A stretch of DNA of 48,991 bases from an uncultured Akkermansia sp. (GTDB lineage Bacteria; Verrucomicrobiota; Verrucomicrobiia; Verrucomicrobiales; Akkermansiaceae): the NCBI GenBank assembly GCA_947626545.1, contig CANQSS010000012.1:1-48991 (forward strand), in the 5' to 3' direction. This document shows positions 18,040-26,001 of the stretch, one piece after another. Within the stretch, counting starts at the first letter, position 1. Each line of letters begins with the position of its first letter. The position numbers and the translations under genes are program-made. The notes under the pieces were generated by a model, which saw only the letters and a list, made by a program, of their open reading frames with translations, was not told the DNA's origin and did no database searches.

Positions 18040-20259
18040 ATGTTAATCGACGTCTACGACCTAAATGCGACACTATGTTGTTCCAGATACAAGATAGATG
18101 TGGAGCATTGCGATTTTTCTTTAATAGAACGTAAGCGCATAAGCGATGTGCTGATTTGTCCTGATGTTTCGAAAAGTAGAAATCAACCACCGTATATACA
18201 AGAATGGAAACAGCCGATTATTAGAGACCTTTTGGGGGAAGATGGATCATTTTCTTTTGAGAATTGCTTTTTTCTGGCGGACTTCTGGCAGATGGAAAAT
18301 CAAGATGAAAAAAAAATAGAAGCATTTTTCAGTGCATTAAGACATTCTAGCTACGCTTTCGATAAACAAGCTGATTGGAATGTAATTTTGATACCTGATA
18401 ATTTTGATGCAAACTTGCAGGAAAAGATTCTTCGTACATGCTCGTTGCCTCGAGAGTCAACGTCTTTGTTGTGGAGATCTGTCGCGACATGTTTGGGTAA
18501 CTTGCCATTGTTGAAACAATTCCCTGAAAAGAGTTCGACAATTAAAGTGACTGATTATCAGATGAAATATTGCGATGAAAGCGTGTTGAATCTTATTCAC
18601 GAAGAAAACCTAGTTGTTCCCCAGAGGCATGCATATAAAAAGGGGGAGTTTTATCCTCGACACGACAATTACAATGGGCAAGATGTTTTCCTGCCTAGTA
18701 ATGAGTTTTATCGCCATACATATTATGGCACCACAAAAGATTGTGTTGTATGGGATGCAAATCAGAGGCAATTTGCGAGGGAACACTTTGTCATCAAAGA
18801 AAGGAAAATACGTCTATTTATTGAAAGTAATGGATGCCAAAAAGAGGTTCATCGATTTAGTGCGAGTGATGGGGCTGCCGTTTTTGTAGCCAGAAAGTCT
18901 TGCGGTAAGTCTACGTACTATGACGAATGTACAGGCTTGTATATCGTAGTACAAGATCCGGAAAGAGAGGAGATATATGCAAAGGAACTCATAGCTCCTA
19001 ATTCAAAGTGTCCTGGAGGCGAGGAGATACTCGGCACTGTAAATAGAGACTGCTTTATAGACAGAGGCACTGATAATGTAAGATTCCGCTTAGCTGATGC
19101 GCCTGGGGATAATGTACCTCTGAAAGTACTGGACTACACTTTTATGACGGGGGCTATGAAAACACGGGAACCCTTGAAACTTCATCCTTCTATGATACCC
19201 GGGCAAGGGATTGCGAGAGTCCGTGTTACCGGTGCTAAGCAATTACGTGCATCTGTGGATTTAGATTTGCTAGAAATGAAGTTGCCTAGTCCCGAGGAAA
19301 CTGTCAATTCTCTGCGTAGAAATATTGAACATTCCTATCCAATAGACATACCTGCTGTTGCTGCATACAGGCGGTTGTGGCAGAATGTTGAAAGCGCAGT
19401 GAGGCGTTATATGGAAAATCGCCAGAATCGAGACAAAGACATGTTTAACAAATGTAGGTCTGCGGATCCAAAGGCCTCGGGGATGGATCGCTTGAAACGT
19501 ATTAATGTGTTCGGCTATGCTTTGAATAGGGAACTTCCTTTGGATCCAGGAGACTTTGATTTCAATGGGTTGTTCCAGTACATGGCAAATGATTATGAGT
19601 ACTGCAGGAAAAACAATGATGTGGATGGAGTTAAGAATGTTTTAGCAATGATATCACGAACATATCAGGGCAATAATCCAATATTTCGTCCTATCAAACA
19701 AGACCTGTTAAACCAGGTAGAATCAGGCTCAATTTCAGGCTCAATTAGTACGCATGTCATGACGGCGTGTGCCAATTTGCTTCGTTCTCCTGATGAACTA
19801 AACCGATTTTTCCAGGCTTTTCTCAAAAAAGCCGAATCTGTTACAATGATTGCGGGTTTGGCGGGGATGAATCAATTCGTCCCTAAGTTTGACGGACTGG
19901 AGCATTGGAATCGTGTCTTGGCTGAGCTTTTGATTGCAAACCATGAAATGCTGAGTCAGACTAGTAGTGCGGATTGTAATAAATGCATGGGGTGTCTGTT
20001 AGAAATGCTAAAGTCATATCATTATTACGATCACCCCCGCTTGACGCAAGGAGTATTAAAAGTTTGTCTGTTCTTGTTAATGAGGCGGAAATATGACAAG
20101 TTATTTTTAAGCCCTGGATCTGGGATCCGAGAACGCGCAGAAAAAGTATTGGAAGAAACAAAGCAGTCGAAAAACGGACTTGTTAGGACATGGAGTGATA
20201 TCGTGATGAAATACGTGCGGGGTAAGGGAACCCTGGATGATCTAATTAACGCATTTTGA
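18040..20259 (+). CDS. Large protein of unknown function, possible Hsp70/actin-like segment (island operon gene 4)
   Basis: I do not recognise this 739 aa protein as a named family. There is no signal peptide or membrane helix. Near residues 120-160 the stretch NVILIPDNFDANLQEKILRT followed by LLWRSVATCLGN resembles the part of Hsp70 ATPase domains reading VITVPAYFNDAQR ... NEPTAAALAYG. The first strand (MLIDVYDLNATL) could be a degenerate phosphate-1 loop. The middle (about 330-450) looks beta-rich, and the last 300 residues look all-alpha with helical-repeat character. The start is 3 bp after the stop of gene 3, and gene 5 begins 15 bp after its stop. Its fixed position between the McrB/DUF2357 pair and the helicase suggests a system-specific subunit. 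Confidence 0.7.
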   Translation: MLIDVYDLNATLCCSRYKIDVEHCDFSLIERKRISDVLICPDVSKSRNQPPYIQEWKQPIIRDLLGEDGSFSFENCFFLADFWQMENQDEKKIEAFFSALRHSSYAFDKQADWNVILIPDNFDANLQEKILRTCSLPRESTSLLWRSVATCLGNLPLLKQFPEKSSTIKVTDYQMKYCDESVLNLIHEENLVVPQRHAYKKGEFYPRHDNYNGQDVFLPSNEFYRHTYYGTTKDCVVWDANQRQFAREHFVIKERKIRLFIESNGCQKEVHRFSASDGAAVFVARKSCGKSTYYDECTGLYIVVQDPEREEIYAKELIAPNSKCPGGEEILGTVNRDCFIDRGTDNVRFRLADAPGDNVPLKVLDYTFMTGAMKTREPLKLHPSMIPGQGIARVRVTGAKQLRASVDLDLLEMKLPSPEETVNSLRRNIEHSYPIDIPAVAAYRRLWQNVESAVRRYMENRQNRDKDMFNKCRSADPKASGMDRLKRINVFGYALNRELPLDPGDFDFNGLFQYMANDYEYCRKNNDVDGVKNVLAMISRTYQGNNPIFRPIKQDLLNQVESGSISGSISTHVMTACANLLRSPDELNRFFQAFLKKAESVTMIAGLAGMNQFVPKFDGLEHWNRVLAELLIANHEMLSQTSSADCNKCMGCLLEMLKSYHYYDHPRLTQGVLKVCLFLLMRRKYDKLFLSPGSGIRERAEKVLEETKQSKNGLVRTWSDIVMKYVRGKGTLDDLINAF

Positions 20260-20274
20260 GACTGATTAAGAATC

Positions 20275-23200
20275 ATGAGTAGAATGGATACAGCATTTGT
20301 TAATTCACTTTGCGCTTGGCAACTGAACACATCTGGGGAAAGTATCCCCATGGTGCATGATCGCGTTCTGAGTTTACTGGAAATCATCAATCCCGGTAAA
20401 TGGGGGCAGGATGTACTTGATCTATTGATGAGCGAAGGCTGGGTGAAATGTACTGTATACGGTAGTTATGAATTGACCCGCGAAGGACTAAAAGAAAGGA
20501 AGAAACTACCAGAAATGGCATTTCCTGATCATACTCCAAAGATTCAAAAATCCAAGGATGTTGCGCCATGGGAGACGTTTAGAAAATTAGTTGCGTATTA
20601 TGCTGATTGTGTTAAGCACCAGGAAAGAAGTCAGCAATATCTCTTCTCTGACGATTGTGGCAGGAAGTACATACATCCGGAGCTACCATATGGTTGGCTG
20701 AAGGAGTTAGGCGGAAATAATGCCGGGATTTCCATTCCTAAGAAAAAAAAGGATATAGTTGCCATTAACACTATCCTTACCCGCCGGAGCTACGAGGAGG
20801 AGGTGTATATTGGATATCCATTGGAAGCCTTTTATCAAAACGGTAAAACTCATTATGTGCCGATTACGCTGATTCCTGTGGACGTACGGAATGATGTATC
20901 CAGGCTCCATATGACATTGCGTCTCGATGAAGCTGATATCAATCATGTATGGCTGGAATATCACGTGAATAAAGAAGATCATCGTATTCTTCTGGACATG
21001 CTGACCAGTTTGCATCCTGATGATGAATACTGCGGATTGATAGACGTAAAGCGTTCCTTGCCTTACTTGGAGCGGTACGCAAGAGGCTGTTCGCCTGGGA
21101 TGTTTGAACCAAACGCTTTTGATTGGAATGTCCCTCATTTACAGGAGAAGGGAGATAGAGCATGGAATTGTCCTGCCTTATTCGTGGGTACAGAGCTTAA
21201 ATACTCACGGACATTACTTCGGGAGCTCCGGTATATTGCCGAGGAAAAGGATGAAGTTTTGGATTCAACGGCTCTGGCATATGTTTTTCGTGACCCCGTA
21301 CTTAAACCTGAAAAACAGCATAGCAATTATGCTCATCCCTTCGTTGAAACGAACGATGAACAACAACTGGCTGTTTCTCATGCATTGAATAATCCTGTCA
21401 CCTTGGTAACAGGCCCTCCTGGTACAGGCAAATCGCAAGTCGCTGTCAATATCATAGCAAATTGTGTTTTACGTGGTAAATCAGTGTTGTTTACGAGTCG
21501 AAATCATAAGGCTGTCCACGCTATTGCCAACCGCAGCACAAAACTGCTGAGGGGTTATGGAATCGATTTGGTGAACTTTTGTTCAACACCAGATGGGCAA
21601 GCTACGGATGCATGGTTTAATAAGGATGTTAACGTTATTTTATCGAGACTGGAGCAGTTGCAACATGTAACCGATCGGGGGAGTTATGAAGATGTCAATG
21701 ATCTTGAAAAAGGCTGGTGTGCAGTCGTTCAGCGAATGGACGATCGTGATGCATTGGAGACTGATTTAAGTAAGATTCAAGCTCGCGTAGAGGAGCTGGA
21801 GGTGCATTTGCGTAGATTATTAAACGTTAGAGATAGGACTCAAGAAGTCCAATTACCTTCTATTAAGGATTTACAATCGATTGCTACGTCTTTAGCAGAT
21901 GCGCCTACGGGCAAAGGCCTACTTGCTTTCTGTAAATCATTTTTGTGGAGGCTGAACGGTCGCAAACACGATTTAGAGGCAAGAGCAAACCTGTCTGCCA
22001 TTATGCCGGCCAAGGTTAACGAGGCATTGCCTTCTACGTACATAAAGGAAGAGGTGGAACGATTCATACAAAAGCTTAAAGATTACCGCAGCCTTTGTAA
22101 AAAGAAAGAGGGGATAGTACAGCGATGTACGAAGTTATTACCTATTGAAACCGCCAGAAAGTGTTTGCAGGATGATGCTGGCTTTGTAGCTGATAAACTT
22201 ATCCCTGCGTTGCTTTTCTCTATGAGTAATGCCGCAAAACCATTCTTGGAGGACGAAGAAATGCTGAAACAGATAGTGAACTTGCAAAGTTCTTTCAAGA
22301 GTCAGACGGCATTACTTCAAACACAGGGAATAAACTCGGAAGCTGTTCAGGATGCGGTAATTAAGTTTAAACGCTGGTTAAAAATTACACCGGCATGGGC
22401 CACAACTATGCTGTCGTTAACACGATCGGCACCTTGTTTGCCTGGAGTATATGATACCGTCATCATTGATGAGGCCTCGCAATGTGACGTTCCCCCTATG
22501 ATACCAGCTCTTTATCGAGCTAAGAGCACGGTTATTGTGGGAGATCCACAGCAATTCCCCCCGGTGGTTACTACGCGAGTGGCAAGAAACGAATACTTAT
22601 TGCGTAAACATCAGCTTGGGGGCGTGAAGCATGCCATGTACAATTATTGCCAAGCCTCTGCATATAGTGTGGTGGGAGAAAAACGAATAATGTTGACCAA
22701 TCATTATAGATGTCATCCTGATATTGCAGAGTATTTCAATGAAGCGTTTTACAATAATAGATTGAATGTATGTACGGCAATGGAAGGATTGTGTTCGCCT
22801 TCAGCGTATGGTTTAAAACACGCAGTCGATTGGGTGAACGTGAATAATTCCCTGGAAGAAGAAATTGATGCCGTTGTAGATCGTGTGGCACTTTTGGCAA
22901 GAAATGGATATCCTGGCTCTGTGGGTGTGGTGACACCCTTAAGAAAATATGCTAACGTTCTGGATGAAAAACTGAACCGTTACAGACACTCGTTCAAGGA
23001 TGAATTAATTGTCAATACTGTCAATGCATTCCAAGGTGGAGAAAAAGATGTAATAATCTTCATGCTGTCGTACACAAGTGATCTTGAAAAAACACAGAAT
23101 TGGTATTTAACATCGGAGAGCAATCGTTACATATATAATGTTGCCGTTAGTAGAGCGCGAGCCTGTCTGGTATTAGTCGGGGATAAATCTAGATGCGCAG

Positions 23201-23586
23201 AAAGTAGTTGTACATGGTTACGGAAACTTGCAGCACTACCGGTTGAAAAGACAAAGAATTTCGATGCTCCTAAGTTCGATTCAGTATGGGAAGAACGTTT
23301 TTACAATGCCCTTGTGCAAGAGGGGATCGTACCTCAAACCCAATATCATTTGGTCGGTCGAAGATTAGATATGGCTGTCGTTACTGATTCTGTGAAGTTG
23401 GATATAGAAGTAGATGGTGTTCGGTGGCATACCAGTGCATCAGGAGGAAGAAAAACAGATGATCTGTGGAGAGATATTCAAGTAACCAGTGCCGGATGGA
23501 AAGTTCTGCGTTTCTGGGTGTATCAACTAGAGCAGGATATGAAATCTTGTGTAGAGACGGTAAAAAATGCTTTAAATCAGTCTTAA
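20275..23586 (+). CDS. SF1 (DNA2/UPF1-like) helicase fused to Vsr/DUF559-like nuclease (island operon gene 5)
   Basis: The 1103 aa protein has an uncharacterised N-terminal region of about 360 residues. An SF1B helicase core then follows. Motif I is GPPGTGKS at about 380, motif II is VIIDEASQCD near 731, and motif III is VIVGDPQQFPP. Motif IV-like TNHYRCHPDIAEYF, motif V NTVNAFQGGEKDVI and motif VI YNVAVSRARACLVL complete the core. A coiled-coil-like insertion of about 300 residues separates motifs I and II. From about residue 1002 a Vsr/DUF559-type endonuclease domain is seen: WEERFYNAL, GRRLDMAVV, LDIEVDGVRWH and GWKVLRFWVYQLE. These are the spaced E, D, E-x-D and R-F positions of that fold. 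Such fusions are common in phage-defence loci. It ends the operon. Confidence 0.92.
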   Translation: MSRMDTAFVNSLCAWQLNTSGESIPMVHDRVLSLLEIINPGKWGQDVLDLLMSEGWVKCTVYGSYELTREGLKERKKLPEMAFPDHTPKIQKSKDVAPWETFRKLVAYYADCVKHQERSQQYLFSDDCGRKYIHPELPYGWLKELGGNNAGISIPKKKKDIVAINTILTRRSYEEEVYIGYPLEAFYQNGKTHYVPITLIPVDVRNDVSRLHMTLRLDEADINHVWLEYHVNKEDHRILLDMLTSLHPDDEYCGLIDVKRSLPYLERYARGCSPGMFEPNAFDWNVPHLQEKGDRAWNCPALFVGTELKYSRTLLRELRYIAEEKDEVLDSTALAYVFRDPVLKPEKQHSNYAHPFVETNDEQQLAVSHALNNPVTLVTGPPGTGKSQVAVNIIANCVLRGKSVLFTSRNHKAVHAIANRSTKLLRGYGIDLVNFCSTPDGQATDAWFNKDVNVILSRLEQLQHVTDRGSYEDVNDLEKGWCAVVQRMDDRDALETDLSKIQARVEELEVHLRRLLNVRDRTQEVQLPSIKDLQSIATSLADAPTGKGLLAFCKSFLWRLNGRKHDLEARANLSAIMPAKVNEALPSTYIKEEVERFIQKLKDYRSLCKKKEGIVQRCTKLLPIETARKCLQDDAGFVADKLIPALLFSMSNAAKPFLEDEEMLKQIVNLQSSFKSQTALLQTQGINSEAVQDAVIKFKRWLKITPAWATTMLSLTRSAPCLPGVYDTVIIDEASQCDVPPMIPALYRAKSTVIVGDPQQFPPVVTTRVARNEYLLRKHQLGGVKHAMYNYCQASAYSVVGEKRIMLTNHYRCHPDIAEYFNEAFYNNRLNVCTAMEGLCSPSAYGLKHAVDWVNVNNSLEEEIDAVVDRVALLARNGYPGSVGVVTPLRKYANVLDEKLNRYRHSFKDELIVNTVNAFQGGEKDVIIFMLSYTSDLEKTQNWYLTSESNRYIYNVAVSRARACLVLVGDKSRCAESSCTWLRKLAALPVEKTKNFDAPKFDSVWEERFYNALVQEGIVPQTQYHLVGRRLDMAVVTDSVKLDIEVDGVRWHTSASGGRKTDDLWRDIQVTSAGWKVLRFWVYQLEQDMKSCVETVKNALNQS

Positions 23587-23605
23587 TAGTATAGTGTTAT
23601 ATAAT

Positions 23606-23771
23606 ATGAAAGCAAATATAGATATCTTGTTGATGGAAAGTTGTTGGGATGGTGATATGGAAAAAGCAAAGCAACTGATTAGACATGGAGACTGATGTTG
23701 AATTCGGAGATTTTGAAAAGGGATGGACTGCTTCTAGTTATGCAGCCTTAAATGGCCAACATGATCCTTAA
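23606..23771 (+). pseudogene. Ankyrin-repeat protein remnant, frameshifted
   Basis: An ATG at 23606 opens a frame coding for IDILLMESCWDGDMEKAKQL then IRHGD, which stops early. One frame over, the text continues as DVEFGDFEKGWTASSYAALN then GQHDP and stops at 23771. Together they form about one and a half ankyrin repeats, with the typical W-T-A-S-x-A-A-x-N-G-x pattern and a broken frame between. It is probably the relic of a small ankyrin gene cut by rearrangement next to the IS30 element. Confidence 0.55.
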
Positions 23772-23796
23772 ATCTAAATAAGTAACAAAATTGCGC

Positions 23797-23823
23797 CAGT
23801 TATCCCAAAATTTCGGATAACTG
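23797..23823 (+). terminator. Hairpin downstream of the island operon, possible terminator
   Basis: A perfect 9-bp stem CAGTTATCC (23797-23805) / GGATAACTG (23815-23823) with a 9-nt loop is followed by CCGGTTTTAT. The T run is short, so termination is only possible. The remainder of 23,824-23,940 shows no gene or structure. Confidence 0.4.
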
Positions 23824-23940
23824 CCGGTTTTATGTCTAAAATCCTTCGCATGGTAATCTGAATTCTGAAACGTGGGCAAAAACAGAGCCAGCAATACTCC
23901 CCTAGATCACAAGAAAGAGACGCATTTTGTTCTATATCTG

Positions 23941-25171
23941 TGTGGATTGCAAGATTAAATGCAACAGATGACAGAAAAAGTTGAGGTCATGAAAAGAGAG
24001 GGGTAAAATAGTGGCGGAAGGGTTGAGCCATATGCCAGGCGGATTTGCCATTGAAGATGGCGCGAGGGTAGCGATTCATCCAGAGAGCGATGGCATTGAG
24101 AGTTTTTTGAGAGACGCCAGATAAATCCGTGCCCTTGGGGAAGAAGCGACGGATAAAGCGATTGGCATTTTCATTGCTGCCGCGTTCAGAGGCACAGTAG
24201 GGATGGGCGACGTAATGGACGGTACGAGCTTTGTTGGAGAGGCAGGAGGAAGAGATAGCGGCAGAGTCGGCGAACTCGCAGCCATTATCAGTGGTGATGG
24301 AACGGAAGATGGAGCTGAAGGTTTGAGCACCGAGGCGACGTTCCAGGCGGTTGAGGGCACGAACGACTTGCTCTGAGTTTTTACGTTCGAGACGCAAGAT
24401 GATCTCAAAGCGGCTAACACGCTCCGTGAGGACGAGGAAGGCGACGTGGGAACCACGGGGACCGACGACACAATCCATTTCGAAGTGACCGAGGTCTTTG
24501 CGTTGCTTAACATCCTCAGGGCGATTCTCGATACTGATAGCCCCGGTATGGTTATGGGAGAGACGTTTATGAACAGATTTTTTACGTTTCTTGCGAGGGC
24601 CTTGAACCATATCACGGGGGGAGATGCCAATAATGCCCTGATCAATGTAGTTGTAGATTGTACGGGAGCAGAAAGGGCAGTGGATGCCGTTTCTGATGAG
24701 TATTTGACGGGCAGCATAGGGGGAGTGCTTGAGCTTCCCTCCTATGAGCTCAGAGAGTTGAGAGGCAAGTTGGTGATTGGAGCCGATCTTTAAGGCGGGA
24801 CCGTGAGCACTCTTCTGCTCGTCACTTCTATCTTGGGCGAACTGGGCGCGATAGGCGCGGTATACGGTGAGATCGTGCTTGAGTTGCGAGACCGAGCCGC
24901 GTTTGACTTCGCGATAGATGGTGACGCGATGACGATCGAGGAGCTTAGCGATCTGACTGATGGACTTTTTCTCACGCAGCCAGCGCTCAATTTGCTGACG
25001 CTCGGAGAAAGTAATGTGCTTGCCTTTTCGGGCAACGGAGTTACAATGTGTTTGGGTGTCTTGGTTCATAGTGTCTTGGTTTGTTATAGAGAAATTACTC
25101 TAGCATACTTTGAACTTCTTGGCACCCTTTTTTGTGCCAAGAACCTGTTGCATTTAATCTTGCAATCCACA
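23941..25171 (-). mobile_element. Complete IS30-family insertion sequence
   Basis: The element is 1,231 bp with perfect 27-bp terminal inverted repeats at 23941-23967 and 25145-25171, beginning TGTGGATTGCAAGATTAAAT. A single intact transposase gene fills the inside on the minus strand. Length and organisation match IS30 elements. The flanking bases (TCTG left, TTTT right) show no obvious target duplication, so one flank may have rearranged after insertion. Confidence 0.93.
23987..25069 (-). CDS. IS30-family transposase
   Basis: The 360 aa DDE transposase has an N-terminal helix-turn-helix (ERQQIERWLREKKSISQIAK, then HRVTIYREVKRG). The catalytic triad is Asp in HFEMDCVVG (about residue 196), Asp in TDNGCEF (about 260) and Glu in the ERGSNENANRFIRRFFPKG region (about 297). 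All three acidic residues and the frame are intact, so the protein may be active. The ATG at 25069 lies inside the right inverted repeat by about 75 bp, as is usual. It is the only gene of the element. Confidence 0.96.
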   Translation of the reverse strand: MNQDTQTHCNSVARKGKHITFSERQQIERWLREKKSISQIAKLLDRHRVTIYREVKRGSVSQLKHDLTVYRAYRAQFAQDRSDEQKSAHGPALKIGSNHQLASQLSELIGGKLKHSPYAARQILIRNGIHCPFCSRTIYNYIDQGIIGISPRDMVQGPRKKRKKSVHKRLSHNHTGAISIENRPEDVKQRKDLGHFEMDCVVGPRGSHVAFLVLTERVSRFEIILRLERKNSEQVVRALNRLERRLGAQTFSSIFRSITTDNGCEFADSAAISSSCLSNKARTVHYVAHPYCASERGSNENANRFIRRFFPKGTDLSGVSQKTLNAIALWMNRYPRAIFNGKSAWHMAQPFRHYFTPLFS

Positions 25172-25197
25172 TTTTGAGATAGCACATGGGAATAACC

Positions 25198-25226
25198 TTG
25201 ACAAACCACACAAAAAAACAGATAAT
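25198..25226 (+). promoter_or_regulatory. Strong sigma70-type promoter for the small lipoprotein gene
   Basis: A consensus TTGACA (25198-25203) and GATAAT (25221-25226) are separated by 17 bp. The leader to the ATG at 25299 is about 65 nt, longer than for most genes here. The promoter lies just outside the right end of the IS30 element. Confidence 0.6.
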
Positions 25227-25298
25227 GGAGTCCCGAGTGCACCTTTTACCGGTTGGTGTACTCATCCATCTACCCCCCAAACTCATACAAAAAAGAAT

Positions 25299-25547
25299 AT
25301 GAAAAAGACCGAAATCAGAGTGCTCCTGCTTCTTTGTGGGACAGTGTTAGTGAGTTCATGCGACTCAATGACAAAATTTAGCACAGACGTGATAGGTGTG
25401 GCTCCGCCCACTGAAGCGGGGCGCAAGGCTGAGCAGGAGAAGGCTGCTCGAGAAGCTAAAGAGAAGGAGCATAAGGACCTGAACAGTGGTCTGGATTCGA
25501 TGATTCACGGTATGGCTGAGACTGAGAGGGCGGTGCGTGGACAGTAA
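25299..25547 (+). CDS. Small lipoprotein of unknown function
   Basis: The 82 aa precursor has a lipoprotein signal peptide with hydrophobic core VLLLLCGTVLVSSC, where LVSSC is the lipobox. The mature part is highly charged and helical, rich in Glu, Lys and Ala (about residues 38-60). This resembles small outer-membrane lipoproteins such as Lpp in type but not in sequence. It has its own promoter and an intrinsic terminator starting 31 bp after the stop, so it is a single-gene unit. It lies at the right end of the island, inside the flanking terminator repeat. Confidence 0.75.
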   Translation: MKKTEIRVLLLLCGTVLVSSCDSMTKFSTDVIGVAPPTEAGRKAEQEKAAREAKEKEHKDLNSGLDSMIHGMAETERAVRGQ

Positions 25548-25556
25548 TACGTGTCC

Positions 25557-25605
25557 TGTCCGACAACAAACTTTCCCAGGGAGGGCTTAGGACCCTCCCT
25601 TTTTT
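25557..25605 (+). repeat. Terminator repeat, right copy (island border)
   Basis: This copy begins TGTCCGACAACAAACTTTCC and ends in a T run, matching the left copy at 12,349-12,397 in the same direction and at the same length of 49 bp. The hairpin arms differ but still pair, so the terminator function is preserved in both. Confidence 0.75.
25578..25605 (+). terminator. Intrinsic terminator of the small lipoprotein gene
   Basis: The perfect 8-bp stem AGGGAGGG (25578-25585) / CCCTCCCT (25593-25600) has a 7-nt loop and is followed by a run of T. Confidence 0.88.
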
Positions 25606-25740
25606 GTGTAGACATGTAACTGGGGTGAAAGTCCGCAAAGAGCCGCTGACAGGGCGGAATCAAATAGCCAAAGGCAACTGCGTCACGGTGATTCTTCGCT
25701 GATTAACTTCTCTCATATGCGGTTGTCCTCACACGTGTCC
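25606..25740 (+). other. Possible group II intron relic (RNA fragment)
   Basis: Two short parts recall conserved bacterial group II intron RNA. CTGGGGTGAAAGTCCGC with GGCGGAATC and AGCCAAAGGCAACTGCGT looks like domain I. CATATGCGGTTGTCCTCACA with CGTG looks like the GTATGCGG...CGCACGTACGG element before the intron ORF. No reverse transcriptase, no domain V and no clear ends are visible. If real, it is a heavily deleted relic. This is recognition from memory, not a covariance search. Confidence 0.3.
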
Positions 25741-25974
25741 CAATAAAATCTTCTCTGGGTTCATTTAACCCATCCCTCATGCGTTCCCATGGACAACTCG
25801 CAATGTTTTGAAAGTTTCTCTGCGCACCGGCTCGGCAATCTCGCGCGTAGCGCGCTGGCATTCAAATCGTAAATCGTAAATCGTAAATCGTAAATCGTAA
25901 ATGACCAACGGCTTACGCTGCATGATGTGCCACGAACTACCTGCTGGGGGTGCTCTTTCTTGGGACGGATGTGG
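25728..25974 (+). repeat. Composite intergenic repeat, copy A
   Basis: Three blocks occur here in the same order as in the inverted copy at 42,656-42,975. Block 1 is 25728-25793, containing CCCAATAAAATCTTCTCTGG and ending CCATGGA. Block 2 begins at 25842 with a CGCGTAGCGCGC-like palindrome and ATTCAAATC. Block 3 is 25942-25974, containing TTGGGACGGATGTGG. Block similarity is high, while spacer sequences differ in length and content. No ORF of note is contained. Confidence 0.8.
25864..25898 (+). repeat. Five tandem copies of a 7-bp unit (AAATCGT)
   Basis: The heptamer AAATCGT is repeated five times without change and followed by AAAT. Diverged related units occur near 42,730-42,746 (inverted) and 37,315-37,330 (inverted). 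It lies inside the composite repeat and is too short-period to be CRISPR. Confidence 0.9.
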
Positions 25975-26001
25975 GTTGTCCTGGGAGACAGGCGAAAACA
26001 C

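Noticed and set aside
13597..23586. Firm assignment of the operon to the published CoCoNuT class
   Set aside because: The coiled coils plus McrB/DUF2357 pair recall that class, but membrane helices, the unknown 739 aa subunit and an apparent lack of a nuclease in the DUF2357 protein do not clearly fit what I remember. Only a profile search could settle it.
25864..25898. Regular repeats considered as a CRISPR array
   Set aside because: The period is 7 bp with no spacers, and no cas genes are present.
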